NCBI GenBank assembly: GCA_937872535.1
Contig: CALMTC010000015.1
Span: 1-61,639, forward strand
Source of the DNA: an uncultured bacterium
Lineage (GTDB): Bacteria > Patescibacteriota > Gracilibacteria > Absconditabacterales > Absconditicoccaceae
Direction of reading: 5' to 3'
Length of the DNA stretch: 61,639 nt
Position numbers and translations under genes: made by a program. The notes under the pieces are model-generated. The model searched no databases and was not told where the DNA came from. It worked only from the letters and a program-made list of their open reading frames with translations. Of this stretch, positions 50,612 to 60,936 are shown in pieces. The first letter of the stretch is position 1. Each line of letters starts with the position of its first letter.

Positions 50612-51865
50612 ATGCTTAACTTCAAAACATCCAAAAAAATTAGTCTAAAATTCGCTCTTTTTGTAGCATTGATTCTACTATTTTTTTGACTACTGCTTAA
50701 TATCATCTACTTTACGATTTGGTATGGTGGTACTATGATGAGACTCGAAGCCATGGTTTTTTATACTGGTTCACAAGCTCTTCCTCTACCAAAAATTCCA
50801 CTTATCGGGCTAGAGAGAAAAGATCCGAGAAGAAGTTTTTCAGTCCAAACGCTTCCAGAAGATCAGCATTTTATGAGGCCCAAAGAACCGATCGTGAAAA
50901 TTAGAAAGATCAATGATGAGCGAGTTTTGTTTACGAGAATCTGAAAAAAATTATATGCTACCAATGTCGATCAGCAGATAGAAATGCAGATTTTTTTAGC
51001 TCGAACGAGTTTGTTTTTGCTGATTACTTTTTCAGCTCTCAGTTATTTTTTAGGAATCTATTTCGTCAAATCATCTCTTTCTGGCCTTCAAAAGCTAGTT
51101 TTCTTCGTGAAAAAAATGGACATCGAATGATTACATCAAAAAATTTCTCTCTCTGGTCCTGACGATGATGAAATTAAAATTCTGGGAACTGCTATCAATA
51201 CTTCATACCAAAAAATTCATACTCAGACCCAAGCTCTCAGAGATTTTATTTCTCATGCTTCTCATGAACTAAAAACGCCAATTATGGCAATTTCTTCAAC
51301 AGTCGATGTGATGAAAAAAACTCAAGAAGTAGAGCCAGCAGCGAGCGAGATTAAAAAAATAACCAGCCATATGAGCGACCTGATTGCCAAGCTTTTAATT
51401 GTTGCTAAGTTTGAAGCTCAGGATCATTTTGAAAAAATAAAAATCAACGCGACTCAGATTGTTTTTGATGAAACAGAAAAAATTATGATTTCTTACCAGA
51501 AAAAAAATATTTCAGTAGAAAAAAACCTTCAAGATGAGCTTTTCATCGATGCGATTCCGGCTTCCCTCGAGCTTATAGTTTCGAACCTTATCGACAACGC
51601 TTTCAAGTACTCCAACGAGCAAGGTCAGATTTTTATCAAGCTTACGAGCCAGTCTTTGCAGATCAGTAACACAGGCAGAGGAATCCAGCCAGAAAATCTT
51701 TCTCAGATTCGAGAAAAGTTTCGACAGGAAGACGCCTCGAGAGCAAGTGAAAGCTACGGTCTGTGACTGACGATCGTGAAAAAACTGATCGATCGTAATG
51801 GCTGGGAAATAACGGTGTCAAGTCTTCCAGAAAAAGACACATCATTTACTATTTTTTTTAGCTAG
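50612..51865 (+). CDS. sensor histidine kinase
   Basis: A 417-residue kinase: TM1 (about 15-35), an extracytoplasmic sensor loop (about 36-128), TM2 (about 130-150), HAMP-like region, H-box ISHASHELKTPIMAI with His218, N-box LIVSNLIDNAFKYSNEQG, and the G-boxes ISNTGRGIQPE and YGLGLTIV (Gly as TGA at 51765-51767). The signal is unknown. Its TAG is directly followed by the ATG of the response regulator, so both are one operon. Confidence 0.92.
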
Positions 51866-52525
51866 ATGAAGATTTTGCTTGTAGAAGACTCTAAAACAAT
51901 TTCTGACAATATCCAAAAATTTTTATCTCTGGAACATTTCACAGTAGATGCAGTTTTTGACTGACAATCAGCACTTTCTAAAGCAGAAAAAAATGACTAT
52001 GACTGTATTGTTTTGGATATTATGCTCCCAGAGGTTGATGGCTTGGCAGTCTGCAAACAGATCAGAAAAACCAGCGAGACTCCGATCATCATGACCACAG
52101 CAAAAGGCCAGATCGAAGACAAAAAAGAAGCCTACGAGTACGGAGCAGACGACTATCTCGTCAAGCCATTTGATCTCGAAGAGCTCCTTCTCCGCATCAA
52201 AGCACTTCTCAAGAGAAAAAACTCATTCGAAATATTTCAGTACCGCGACATCACCATCAATCTTACCACCAGGATCGTCACCAAAAACTCCAAAGAAATC
52301 TCGCTCACCATCAAAGAATACCACATTCTCGACTATCTACTCAAAAACTACGGATTTCCCGTTTCCAGAGCCGATCTCGTCGACTTCGTCCGATGAGGCG
52401 ACAGCCTTTTCGAAAACACCGAAAAACTCGATGTCTACATCTCCAACCTCAGAAAAAAACTCGACAAATCCCTCATCCAAACCATCAAAGGCTTCGGCTA
52501 CAAAATCGCTAAAGAAAACTCATAA
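51866..52525 (+). CDS. OmpR/PhoB-type response regulator
   Basis: A 219-residue regulator: receiver MKILLVEDSKTI with the acidic pair, phospho-acceptor Asp51 in VLDIMLPEVDG, Thr in MTTAKG and Lys in YLVKPFDL; then a winged-helix DNA-binding domain (ISLTIKEYHILDYLL, LDVYISNLRKKLD, TIKGFGYKI). Two TGAs, at FDGQS and VRGGD. It acts downstream of the kinase encoded next to it; targets unknown. Confidence 0.94.
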
Positions 52526-52568
52526 AAACTTATATAAAAACTTATATTCTGATGCTCCAAAATTTAAC

Positions 52569-52596
52569 TTGACTTTCTAGAAAAAAAGAATACTAA
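52569..52596 (+). promoter_or_regulatory. sigma70-type promoter
   Basis: TTGACT, 16-bp spacer, TACTAA, 32 bp before the ATG at 52628. Confidence 0.5.
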
Positions 52597-52627
52597 TCCC
52601 CGCTGCCACAAAAGGTAGAATAAAAAA

Positions 52628-53881
52628 ATGAACATGTTCTTTAAAAAATTAGCACTTTCCATCATGGTAATCATGATGATGTGTGCAAATGTAGTTGGAC
52701 AGATTACGGCGACATTGTCACCAGATAGCCCACCAGCCAGGAGTATCCCGAAGAGAATCATGAGGGAAACAGTTGGGACATTTGATATCTTGAACTCGTA
52801 TCAGGATACAGTATTTGTCCAAAGTATGGTTTTTAACCGCTTAGGATTAATGAATTGTCAAGACTTGGAAGAAGTCATCATATCTTCCAGAAAAAAAAAC
52901 TTACTAACAGCGAGTTCCTATTTGGGAATAACTTCCTGTCAAGAGATTAAATTTATGAATCAAGTTGAGATTTATGATTCTTTGACGCTGTTTGATCACT
53001 TTGAAGATTTTATTATTGAACCTGGGAGCACTATCCCAGTCAATATAATCTGTCGATTTGACGGAGCAGCGGGAAGTAGTGCGCATTTTGAATTGGCAAA
53101 AATTATTTTTCTCAGAAATGGGATACCGGATTCAGTAGAATTTACAGGTCTTATGACTAACTCTCAAACACTGGCTAACTTTGCCCCAGATGTGATGGTG
53201 TCAAAAAGCTGGATGTGCACAAACTCAAAATTAGTAGATGTAAATGCTACAAATGTCAGTTCAGGCACATTCCAGATTTCCGCCTATAGCCAAGCAAATT
53301 ATTTACCAGTAAAGATGGGTGCCTTTGGCATCGTGAGATCTGGTACAGGAAATATAAGTGAAATCAAATCAGTAAAATTAATGGTGGGAAGCCAAATTTT
53401 AGCCACGATCATTAATCCTACAAGTGATTCAATTCACTTTCCTACTTTGAATGTTTCTATAAGTTCATCCAGTATTGCAGACTTTCAGATAGTTGTTGAC
53501 TATCAAGGTCAAGCTGGTAGCACTCATAGTTTTGAGTGGATTGGATGTAGTGCTGAATTTGTATCTACCGGATTACCAGCTACTGTATTTAGTTGGACTC
53601 TTATAGGAGAAACGATAACTCTCAGTGGCTTGTCCACGAGTATTGAAGCTCCCGAGTTCAGTCCTAAGTTAAAACTCTATCCAAACCCAGCCACAAACTG
53701 GTTCTCGATAGAAAGTGCAGAAAAGGTGACTGCAATCGAACTTATCAACCAGCTCGGTCAAACTGTCCTTTCGACAGAAAAAACTGATCAGATTGATATT
53801 TCTCATTTACCAAGCGGTGTCTATATCGTAAAGGTAAAAGATGGTTTATCAATCGGTTCAACAAAACTAATTAAACTTTGA
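52628..53881 (+). CDS. secreted protein with T9SS type A sorting domain
   Basis: A 417-residue exported protein: signal peptide (hydrophobic 8-23, cleavage near VVGQ), beta-sandwich-like body, and at the C-terminus (about 345-417) a type IX secretion sorting domain (LYPNPATNWFSIES, then IELINQLGQTVLS, LPSGVYIVKVKDG), the hallmark of Bacteroidota cargo. All of about 24 glycines are GGN, none TGA. It ends at TGA 53879-53881; read as Gly, the frame runs 58 codons to TAG 54053-54055, through its terminator and into the convergent mscS gene. No T9SS gene is visible in this window. Confidence 0.82.
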   Translation: MNMFFKKLALSIMVIMMMCANVVGQITATLSPDSPPARSIPKRIMRETVGTFDILNSYQDTVFVQSMVFNRLGLMNCQDLEEVIISSRKKNLLTASSYLGITSCQEIKFMNQVEIYDSLTLFDHFEDFIIEPGSTIPVNIICRFDGAAGSSAHFELAKIIFLRNGIPDSVEFTGLMTNSQTLANFAPDVMVSKSWMCTNSKLVDVNATNVSSGTFQISAYSQANYLPVKMGAFGIVRSGTGNISEIKSVKLMVGSQILATIINPTSDSIHFPTLNVSISSSSIADFQIVVDYQGQAGSTHSFEWIGCSAEFVSTGLPATVFSWTLIGETITLSGLSTSIEAPEFSPKLKLYPNPATNWFSIESAEKVTAIELINQLGQTVLSTEKTDQIDISHLPSGVYIVKVKDGLSIGSTKLIKL

Positions 53882-53885
53882 TTAT

Positions 53886-53919
53886 TTAATCCCTGCTCAT
53901 TTGAGCGGGGATTTTTTTA
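53886..53919 (+). terminator. terminator
   Basis: Stem AATCCCTGCTC / GAGCGGGGATT with T-run, starting 5 bp after the TGA of the secreted-protein gene. Confidence 0.85.
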
Positions 53920-53998
53920 TTCTGCAAAAAAACTTGGAAAAATCCAAGCCTGTAGCGATGAAAAATTGAGACATTCACCAGATAGTAATTTTTTTATA

Positions 53999-54019
53999 GA
54001 GACGCAATTTATTGCGTCT
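53999..54019. repeat. RAYT-type REP at the mscS stop codon
   Basis: GAGACGCAA / TTGCGTCT palindrome overlapping the TAG stop of mscS (54018-54020). Confidence 0.7.
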
Positions 54020-54902
54020 ACATTTGTTTCGGAGCTACGAGTTTCTCAGCTTTAGTTGGTTTGATAGTTTTATAAGCTTCGACAAGTTTCTCATTGATGG
54101 CAGATCTGAGTGATTGAGTAGTATTGCCAGCATTTGGATTGAAACTAAAAATAATCTTTAGTTTTACAGATTTATCAGAAAAAGCATCGACCAGCACCTG
54201 AGTAAACTCCTTATTGACCACAAACGGAAACTGATTGACTGTCAGAACCGTCAGCGTGACCACCTTTGGAATATCGAGAGCTACATCGACAATCACATCC
54301 ATTTCATATCTCAGGACCTCTTCAGAACTATAGGTTTTCACGGGCTGTTTGAGAAATTTTGCATTTGGAATCACGACTCTTCTCAGGTCAAAAGTTCTAA
54401 TCACAATATGTCTCATATTAATTTCCTCAATTCTCCCCAAAATCTGTCCCTTCATCTTTAATTCTATAATATTTCCTATCTGGTACTCTTTCGTGGAAAA
54501 AATCATGATTCACGAAATCATATTACTGAGGGTTTCTCTAAAGGCAAATCCGACACCGATCGAAATTCATCACATCAAAAGCCCCATCTGGATGCCGACG
54601 ATATGGAAACTGATAAACAGTGAAAACATTGCCATCGCATAAAAAATCACATCACCAATAATGCTAGCCACTTTTTTGACCTCATCACCTTCCTGGACGA
54701 TAAAATTGCTCGTGATTCTATTCTTGATCGCATTAGCCACAAATCTCGAAAGTGTCAGCAAAACAGCCGCTACAGCGATAGCAAAAAGTACATCAATCAG
54801 CTTCGAGACAAATGGATTATCATAAAATTTTATCAAAATCCCCAGAAGTCCATCTGGTAGAGCATTATTTGCGGCATTTTGAGCTTGGTTGATTGTGTTC
54901 AT
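54018..54902 (-). CDS. mscS: mechanosensitive channel, MscS family
   Basis: A 294-residue protein: two to three membrane helices (about 28-55 and 90-140) with the TM3 signature GGISIGVGFAFRETLSNMISGIMIF (two Gly as TGA), followed by the beta domain (IGNIIELKMKGQILGRIEEINMRHIVIRTFD...VVIPNAKFL) and the C-terminal alpha/beta domain. It releases solutes under osmotic downshift. The stop codon is formed inside a REP palindrome. Confidence 0.92.
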
Positions 54903-54936
54903 GTTTTACTAAAAGCAAGAAAAAAATGATAAAAAA

Positions 54937-57276
54937 TTATTTTTCTGCATTCTCTTCTCCAGGTTTTTTCCAGATTCCCATAGAATTTATCCATTTTCCA
55001 AAGAAATCATTTTTATTATTTTCGATAGTTGGAGAGAGCTGTTGGAGAGATGACCATCGACCTCATCAGATGACCTTCGTATCAAAAGTATCTGTTCCAT
55101 CAAAGTAAATATCTCTTCCAAGCCCTTGAGTTAAACTAGCTTCAGGGAGTAATCCAGCAGCTCAAACTTTGAAAGCATTAGCTTCATTTCCTTTTCCAGC
55201 AAATTTATTTCTCAAAAAGTTTACGAAGTTTGCAGCTTTGACCATTTCATCTACCGAACCGAAAGCTACTGACCATTCACCGATAGTTGGGTGAGAAAGA
55301 TTTTTTTTCGTGAGATTGATTTCAGTAATTTCTCCATACGATTTTAAGAAAAGGTGATCTTGCTGTATTTCATATTCGATAGGTTGATTGATTACTGTAG
55401 CCAATCTATTTCCAGAAACAATGAGTTCATTTCTTTCTTTGGGATCTAGTTTTGCTCCTTTTAAGTCTTCAGTAAGTCACATAGTATCAGCGATAGCTGA
55501 ATCTTCACTGAGATCCTCAGGTACTATGTCTCAGTTACTAATCAGTTCATCGAGTTGAGTATTGATGTCTTCAGGTTTAGTGATGTTTTGATCAGCCATC
55601 GTTTTATAAAATTTTTCTTCGATGAGATGAGATTTAAATTTCAGTTTATTTTTTTTGAAACGAGCTTCCACAGAGTAGAAACGATTCTGATAGATTTCTG
55701 TTTTTTGATTGACCGTATTTTGAGCATTTGCAGGATCGATAATGTCATGAAAGCTAACGCCAACCTGATTCAGTCCAGTATCAATAAGATTATTTGGGTC
55801 GTCAGCTAGTTTTTTTACAGCTTCAAGTTGATCTAATCTGTTTTTTCCAGTCAAATACTCTGCCATTTTTTCCTGATCTACTTTCACTTTTCAGTCTGGT
55901 GCTTGATAAATGAGCTTATAGAAAGAAATATCATTATAAGGAATTCATCCTAGTGTCCACTGTACAGCAGTTGGTCCTGCTACAAATTTTCTCGTCTGCT
56001 CTGTTTGGGCTATCTTACTTTCAGGTCACACCATTTCACCCATCCAGTGGGGGAGTTTGTAGCCTTGTCGACCTCCATGAGTTGTTTTCCAGATAGCAGT
56101 CACAGGATCTACTCAGAGAACATACTGTGATCCCATCACTGCAGCTGCAGTAAGAGCTAAGTTTTTACCTCATCATTTCAACCAGCTTCCATCTTTTTCA
56201 GAGAAAAAACTTTTGAGTAATTGGAAGCCTCAGTAAAGTAAACCAGCTGTAACACCGATAGTAGCAGCACCTTTCCAAAATTTTCTCTGTCCAGGAGTCA
56301 TATTGCCTGTTTGTCAGACATATTTTTCCAGCAATCAGACAAGACCTTTTTCTTTAAAAACTTTTTCAGTATCAGTATTCTTGAGATAACTTTCATAGGT
56401 TGAGTTTACTTGCTGATTATAAGCTAATACATCAGGATTTACACCATTTGATTCTTTACCAGAATTTAATTTTTTGACATAATTTTTATCAAATTCTTTC
56501 ACAAAAGCACTCAAGGCTTTAATTTCTCCATAAGCAGTAGTATTTTTTGGTGAATAAGAAACGACATTTGGATCAATTTGATTATTGATAGTCGCTTCCA
56601 GATACATTCTGATGTTTTGAAGTTCTTCTCTCTGGAGTTCGCTTCGCTCAGCTTTCAAAAGTTCCTTATCGAGTCTTCTTAGATATCTGTTGATTTGTTC
56701 AGTATTTTTTTTGAACTTTTTGACATCTTTTACATTGTGGAAAGTGTGTTCATAGCTATTTTCTACGATCTCTTCATGAGTCGTCACCTTAGCAAGATCA
56801 GATTTGATACGATCAATGTTGTTTTGAATCTCAACCAATGTAACATCATATTGTCAAAAAGTCTCAGTATCAGAAGCTGATTTTCATTTTCTTGCCATCG
56901 AAATTTCTTGTTCGATGCGATGAAGTGTCTCGAGATGATTTTTTAGTTGCGCTTTCATCTTTTTCACCTCACCTTTCTCGATGCCATTCAATTTTATATT
57001 ATCAAAAGGTCTATTCAAATATCTATTGCACTGTTTTTTCAAATTATCTATCTGATTTTCCAATGAAGAAATATTTGATTCGACAGTTCATTTCACATCT
57101 TTCAATTTTATTTGTGATTCGATAGTGATATCTTTTTTTTCTTGCATATAGTTTTCTTGTGCATCAGAAAAATCATCCTCTTTATTAGAATTTTCATCTT
57201 CTACAGTAATTTTGGCCTGATTGTTTCAGTGTTCGATATCAACAGTTTTTCCATATAATTTTTCAAAATCAGTCAT
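54937..57276 (-). CDS. large coiled-coil membrane protein, 779 aa
   Basis: Not recognised. The N-terminal 300 residues are coiled coil with many Lys/Glu/Asn (DIEHGNNQAKITVEDENSN; VEIQNNIDRIKSDLAKV; RYLRRLDKELLKAERSELQ). Two hydrophobic segments (KFWKGAATIGVTAGLLYGGFQLL and NLALTAAAVMGSQYVLG) lie near the middle; the second half is soluble with GGRQGYKLPHWMGEMVGPE. At least ten TGAs. It might be a long structural protein or a lineage-specific scaffold. A 34-bp gap separates it from mscS on the same strand. Confidence 0.65.
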
Positions 57277-57447
57277 GGGAGACTATTACAAGGATAAAAT
57301 TCTCCATCATTCTAGACAAAAAAAATATTCTGTCAAATTTTGGGGGAGTTTTTAGGAGAAATCAAAATTTTCACTTTCAAAATGTTTTTGACCTATTCCC
57401 GATTTGCCCTCAAAGACATATCAATAGAGTCAATCAATCGAGATTAC

Positions 57448-57476
57448 AAAAAAACACCCCGAAGGGTGTCGTTTCT
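57448..57476 (-). terminator. terminator of the RRM gene
   Basis: Stem ACACCC / GGGTGT around CGAA; on the minus strand followed by T-run. Confidence 0.8.
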
Positions 57477-57498
57477 TTAAAGATTATCCTAAGCAATC

Positions 57499-57774
57499 TT
57501 AGTAGCGTTGAGGTCTTTCTGGTCTAGGTTGAGCGATAGTTACTCTAATTTGTCTACCATCAACTTCGAAACCATTAAGTTCGTTCATAGCTCTGTCTGC
57601 ATCTGCTTCGTTAGCAAATTTTACAAAACCAAATCATCTACTTCTTCCTGTTTCTCTGTCCATAATAAGTTTTGCGCTCTCAATTTCTCCATATGAAGTA
57701 AAGAGATTTTTAAGGTCTTCCTCGTTTTTGTCCCAAGAAAAATTTGAAACATACAAGTTGCTTTTGTCTTCCAT
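57499..57774 (-). CDS. RRM-type RNA-binding protein
   Basis: A 91-residue single RNA-recognition motif protein: RNP2 LYVSNFSW near the N-terminus and RNP1 GRSRGFGFVKF, whose first conserved Gly after Arg is TGA, plus NGFEVDGRQIRV. The C-terminal tail PRPERPQRY is basic. Such small RRM proteins bind single-stranded RNA and are often cold-induced in bacteria. A long 5' leader with a CCCT...AGGG hairpin (57806-57826) precedes it on the minus strand. Confidence 0.93.
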
Positions 57775-58059
57775 GTAATGAAAAATAATAATAAATGCTC
57801 CTAAAAACCCTCTAGGAAGGGATTCTTTTTGAGAAGAATAACCGCAGTATGTATTATTTCTTCAAAATTGCAACCCCAAAACAACTATTTCTCTCATAAA
57901 AAATTTTATTCTGAAAACTGGAAATAATCGAAGGAGGGTTCTGTTTACCGCAGGCAGAGCAGGAGAGATTTTGAGAAAGATTTTCTAGAAAAACACCTTG
58001 CATAAATAAAAAAAACAACTATATCCCAGCACTTTAGCTTATGAAACTGTGGAGATAAA

Positions 58060-59223
58060 ATGTCAAAAAATAATCTAAAAATAGTGTGATGACTTATTTT
58101 TGGCTTGGGAGCTTGAATACTCATTGGAGCTCATCAGCACCGATTTTTTCAGCAGATCGAGCAAATTGCTACGATGATAGAGCTTCCTCAGGTCGAGACA
58201 GTCCAGCAAGACAGCTCATCTCTCTGGCTATCTCGTAAAGAAATCAAGCAAAAAATGCTTGCTAGTTCCGGCTACCAAGATTTTTATTCAGTCGTCAGAT
58301 CAGATCTGATCTCTCAGCTCACCGAAAAAAAATTTGCCGATTTTCGTAGAATTCCATTTTCAGAGGCGGATGGCTTATTGACTATCGATGGTAGCTGAAA
58401 AATCTTATTCTCTGGTACTACAGATGAAATTGATCAGCTAGATCAGCTATTAAGTGAATTTTTATCGTGATACAGTTGATTTTTCTCTGGCGACGCAGTT
58501 CTGATAAAGAATCCAAAAATTTCAGCAGACATAGAAATTTCACCATCTCAGTGGGAGATGTTTCAGGATATTTTTCTTTTTAAATCTCAAAAAGAGCTAA
58601 ATAGCCTCTGATATGAGGTGATTTCATCCAGACACAGAAAAAATGACGATGAAGCCTACAGAAGACACAATATCAAGACAGCTTTTGCTAAGCTAGGTAA
58701 CATCAGAGTAGTAAACATGAGCTGAACGCTTTCGTTTCTCTGAAATATTGATCTCAATAACCCAAAAGTAAGAAGCTACGCTCGATGACACTGAATTTTT
58801 GAAGATAAAGTAATCCCGATGTATGCTGGAGGAGTCTGTGGTGCAAGTACGGCACTTTATCAGTGAATTCTGACCAACAAAGCACTCGAAGTTGTAGAAA
58901 GAAAAGGTCACTCCAAACGATATCAACACCTCTATACTTCCACAATAAATTGAGTTATTGTCAAAACGCCAGGTATTGATAGTGCAGTTTATGATGATCT
59001 GCTTGATTTGAGAATCAAAAATATCTGAGACTATCCAGTGATTATCGTGATGAACTACGATGGGTCTTTTTGATGAACTGAAACAGTTTTCTCACTCTGA
59101 AAACCAAAGGACAAAGGCTCATTTTCGTATCTCAGAAAATATGTAGTTGGCGACTACAAATGTTTTCTACGATCCATCAATAACAAGGAAACGCCATCTT
59201 GCTACAAAGAAATTCTTCAATAA
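58060..59223 (+). CDS. VanW family protein
   Basis: A 387-residue protein with a short N-terminal anchor (GGLIFGLGAGILIGA, residues 10-24) and the VanW domain in the second half: MYAGGVCGASTALYQGILTNKALEVVERKGHS matches the G-G-G-x-C-Q-x-S-T-T-L-Y core, with A in place of the usual Q/V; then GIDSAVYDDLLDLRIKN. VanW proteins are cell-envelope proteins, possibly acting on cell-wall polymers. About 18 TGAs. Followed by a terminator. Confidence 0.8.
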
Positions 59224-59225
59224 AA

Positions 59226-59262
59226 ATGAAAAATTCTCTGATCTTTCTGGAGAATTTTTTTT
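59226..59262 (+). terminator. terminator after the VanW gene
   Basis: Stem AAATTCTC / GAGAATTT with T-run. Confidence 0.85.
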
Positions 59263-59323
59263 ATTTCTTGCATTTTATCAAACGAGGACTATAAAGAAAA
59301 AACTTTATTCTGGCTACTAAAAA

Positions 59324-59836
59324 ATGTGAAATCTACAATCAGTCAATCCAGAAATCTCTAAAATATCACAAGCTGATCTGAATGATATTCTGTCTCTCAA
59401 ACGAGAAATTTTTCATAGTATCTATAAAACCAAGGAAAAATGTGACAAATATACGATTGAAAATACAGATTTTAAAGAGTCTATTGTTATGAAAGTAGAC
59501 GGAAAAATAGTCTGATTTTATCTTCTCAATCCAAGAAATAGTGATATCGTACTCAAAACAAAAAAATCAGGAACTCGAAAAGTTATAGATCCAGTACTAT
59601 ACAAGAGTTTGGACTGAAAAAAATGAATACAATGAGTGACATTAGGACTAGCAGAGAGTCGAAGATGATTATGACTAGGGAAAATTCTAATAGAATATCC
59701 AACAAAATTGGGATATGACTATATTCGATGATTTCAGAGTAAAAATTTACATAATAAAGATCAGCGACTTAAAAGAAGAAAAATCTTAGCAGAAAGCTGA
59801 AAAAACTATCTAACAGTTGAGATTTTATCAGAATAA
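59324..59836 (+). CDS. GNAT-family acetyltransferase
   Basis: A 170-residue protein. Motif A is GVTLGLAESRRGLGLGKILIEYP with the RRGxGxGK loop, where two glycines are TGA. The N-terminal half has strands matching GNAT motifs C and D (VMKVDGKIVGFYLLN). Substrate unknown. The second codon is TGA (MGNLQSV), so the standard code would end it after Met. A TATTCTGG motif lies 15 bp before the ATG. Confidence 0.78.
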
Positions 59837-59850
59837 AAATTTTTCAACAC

Positions 59851-60177
59851 ATGAAAAAAATTAATGAATCATTTGAATGTATAAATTGCAAAAAAATTAT
59901 TTCTCCTGCCCAAAAAACATGCAGAAATCACTGTCCATACTGTTTTGCTTCTCTTCATGTAGACTGAAAAATTCCATGAGATAGAGACGCGGCTTGCCAA
60001 TGAATTATGCTGCCAATTCAGTATGAACTAAAAAACTGAGATCTGAAAATTCAGTTTAAATGTTCACTTTGTGAAAAAATTCATCGAAACAAAAAAGCCA
60101 CCGACGATCAGATTGATCAGCTCGATGACTCCATCAAAAATTTCCAAGAAAAATATCCCACAATCTATAGCCACTAA
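59851..60177 (+). CDS. RNHCP-domain zinc protein
   Basis: A 108-residue protein named for its motif RNHCPYCFASLHVD, present at about 30-43, followed by GDRDAACQGIMLPI and KCSLCEKIHRNKKATDDQID. Cysteines Cys10, Cys13, then Cys33/Cys36 and a late CxxC pair suggest two zinc sites. Family function unknown. Seven TGA glycines. Its TAA (60175-60177) overlaps the TAG of the convergent gene. Confidence 0.88.
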
Positions 60178-60755
60178 GGAGTTGCAGAAGAACTAGCAGC
60201 TAACTTAGCTTCAAGCTCAGCTATCCTAGCATCCTTTGCCGCCAGCTCAGCACTACTGCTAGAACCTGAGCCACTAGAAACTCAAACCTGCCACTTGTTA
60301 CCTGTCATCCACGGCGCATCTGGTCCAGTATGAGTAGTTTTTTCATAGCTAAAGCTTTTCGGAGATTCCTTATTACCAAACCAGCTCAAACTTTTTCAGA
60401 GGTTCTGGACTCAGTTTCCAAGCACTCTAAAACTCCCAGGCACAACTTTCAATGCCTCCCAAGAAGTTCTTGCTACGCCCTCTACACCAGCCACGACTGT
60501 CTTTGGTACAGACATCAAGATATTAAAAGGCCTTTTCCATGCTTTATGGTACCACTTCTCCCCAGCTAATGAACTCGTCCACGGGGCAGACAAATTGTCC
60601 CAGATGGCATTCGCGCTCTGAGATATTGCCTGTCACACTCACTTAGTCCTCTCAGCTACCAATACTCAGGCTTCTTTTACGGTATGAATCGGACTTCCTA
60701 AAGCTCCTCTTACTGCCACACCAGCAGTATTAAGCGATCTATTTGCGAAACTCAT
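60174..60755 (-). CDS. hypothetical protein, 193 aa
   Basis: Not recognised. It is rich in Ser, Ala, Gly and Trp with repeated WxxLxxxPxxxxSLAGEKWYHKAW-like segments, a Ser/Gly linker (SSGSGSSSS) and a C-terminal helix (ELAAKDARIAELEAKLAA). Helix-forming amphipathic pattern like the 36534 gene product; no signal peptide. Five TGAs. Stop codons of this gene and the RNHCP gene overlap. Confidence 0.6.
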
Positions 60756-60913
60756 AGTATTATCAATAAAAATATAAACTCCGACTATTATAAGTAAAAA
60801 ATAAAAAAAGTCAAATAAATTCTGGCAAATTTCAAGGCGAAAAGTATCGTACAAAACAATAAACTTTTTTAAATATCTTATAAAAAATAATTTTCTGATC
60901 TACCGGTAGTATC

Positions 60914-60936
60914 GAGATAAAAGCACTTCTTATCTC
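60914..60936 (-). other. hairpin at the end of the repeat-protein gene
   Basis: Stem GAGATAA / TTATCTC on the minus strand that includes the TAA stop. No T-run follows, so it is not a classic terminator. Confidence 0.45.
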
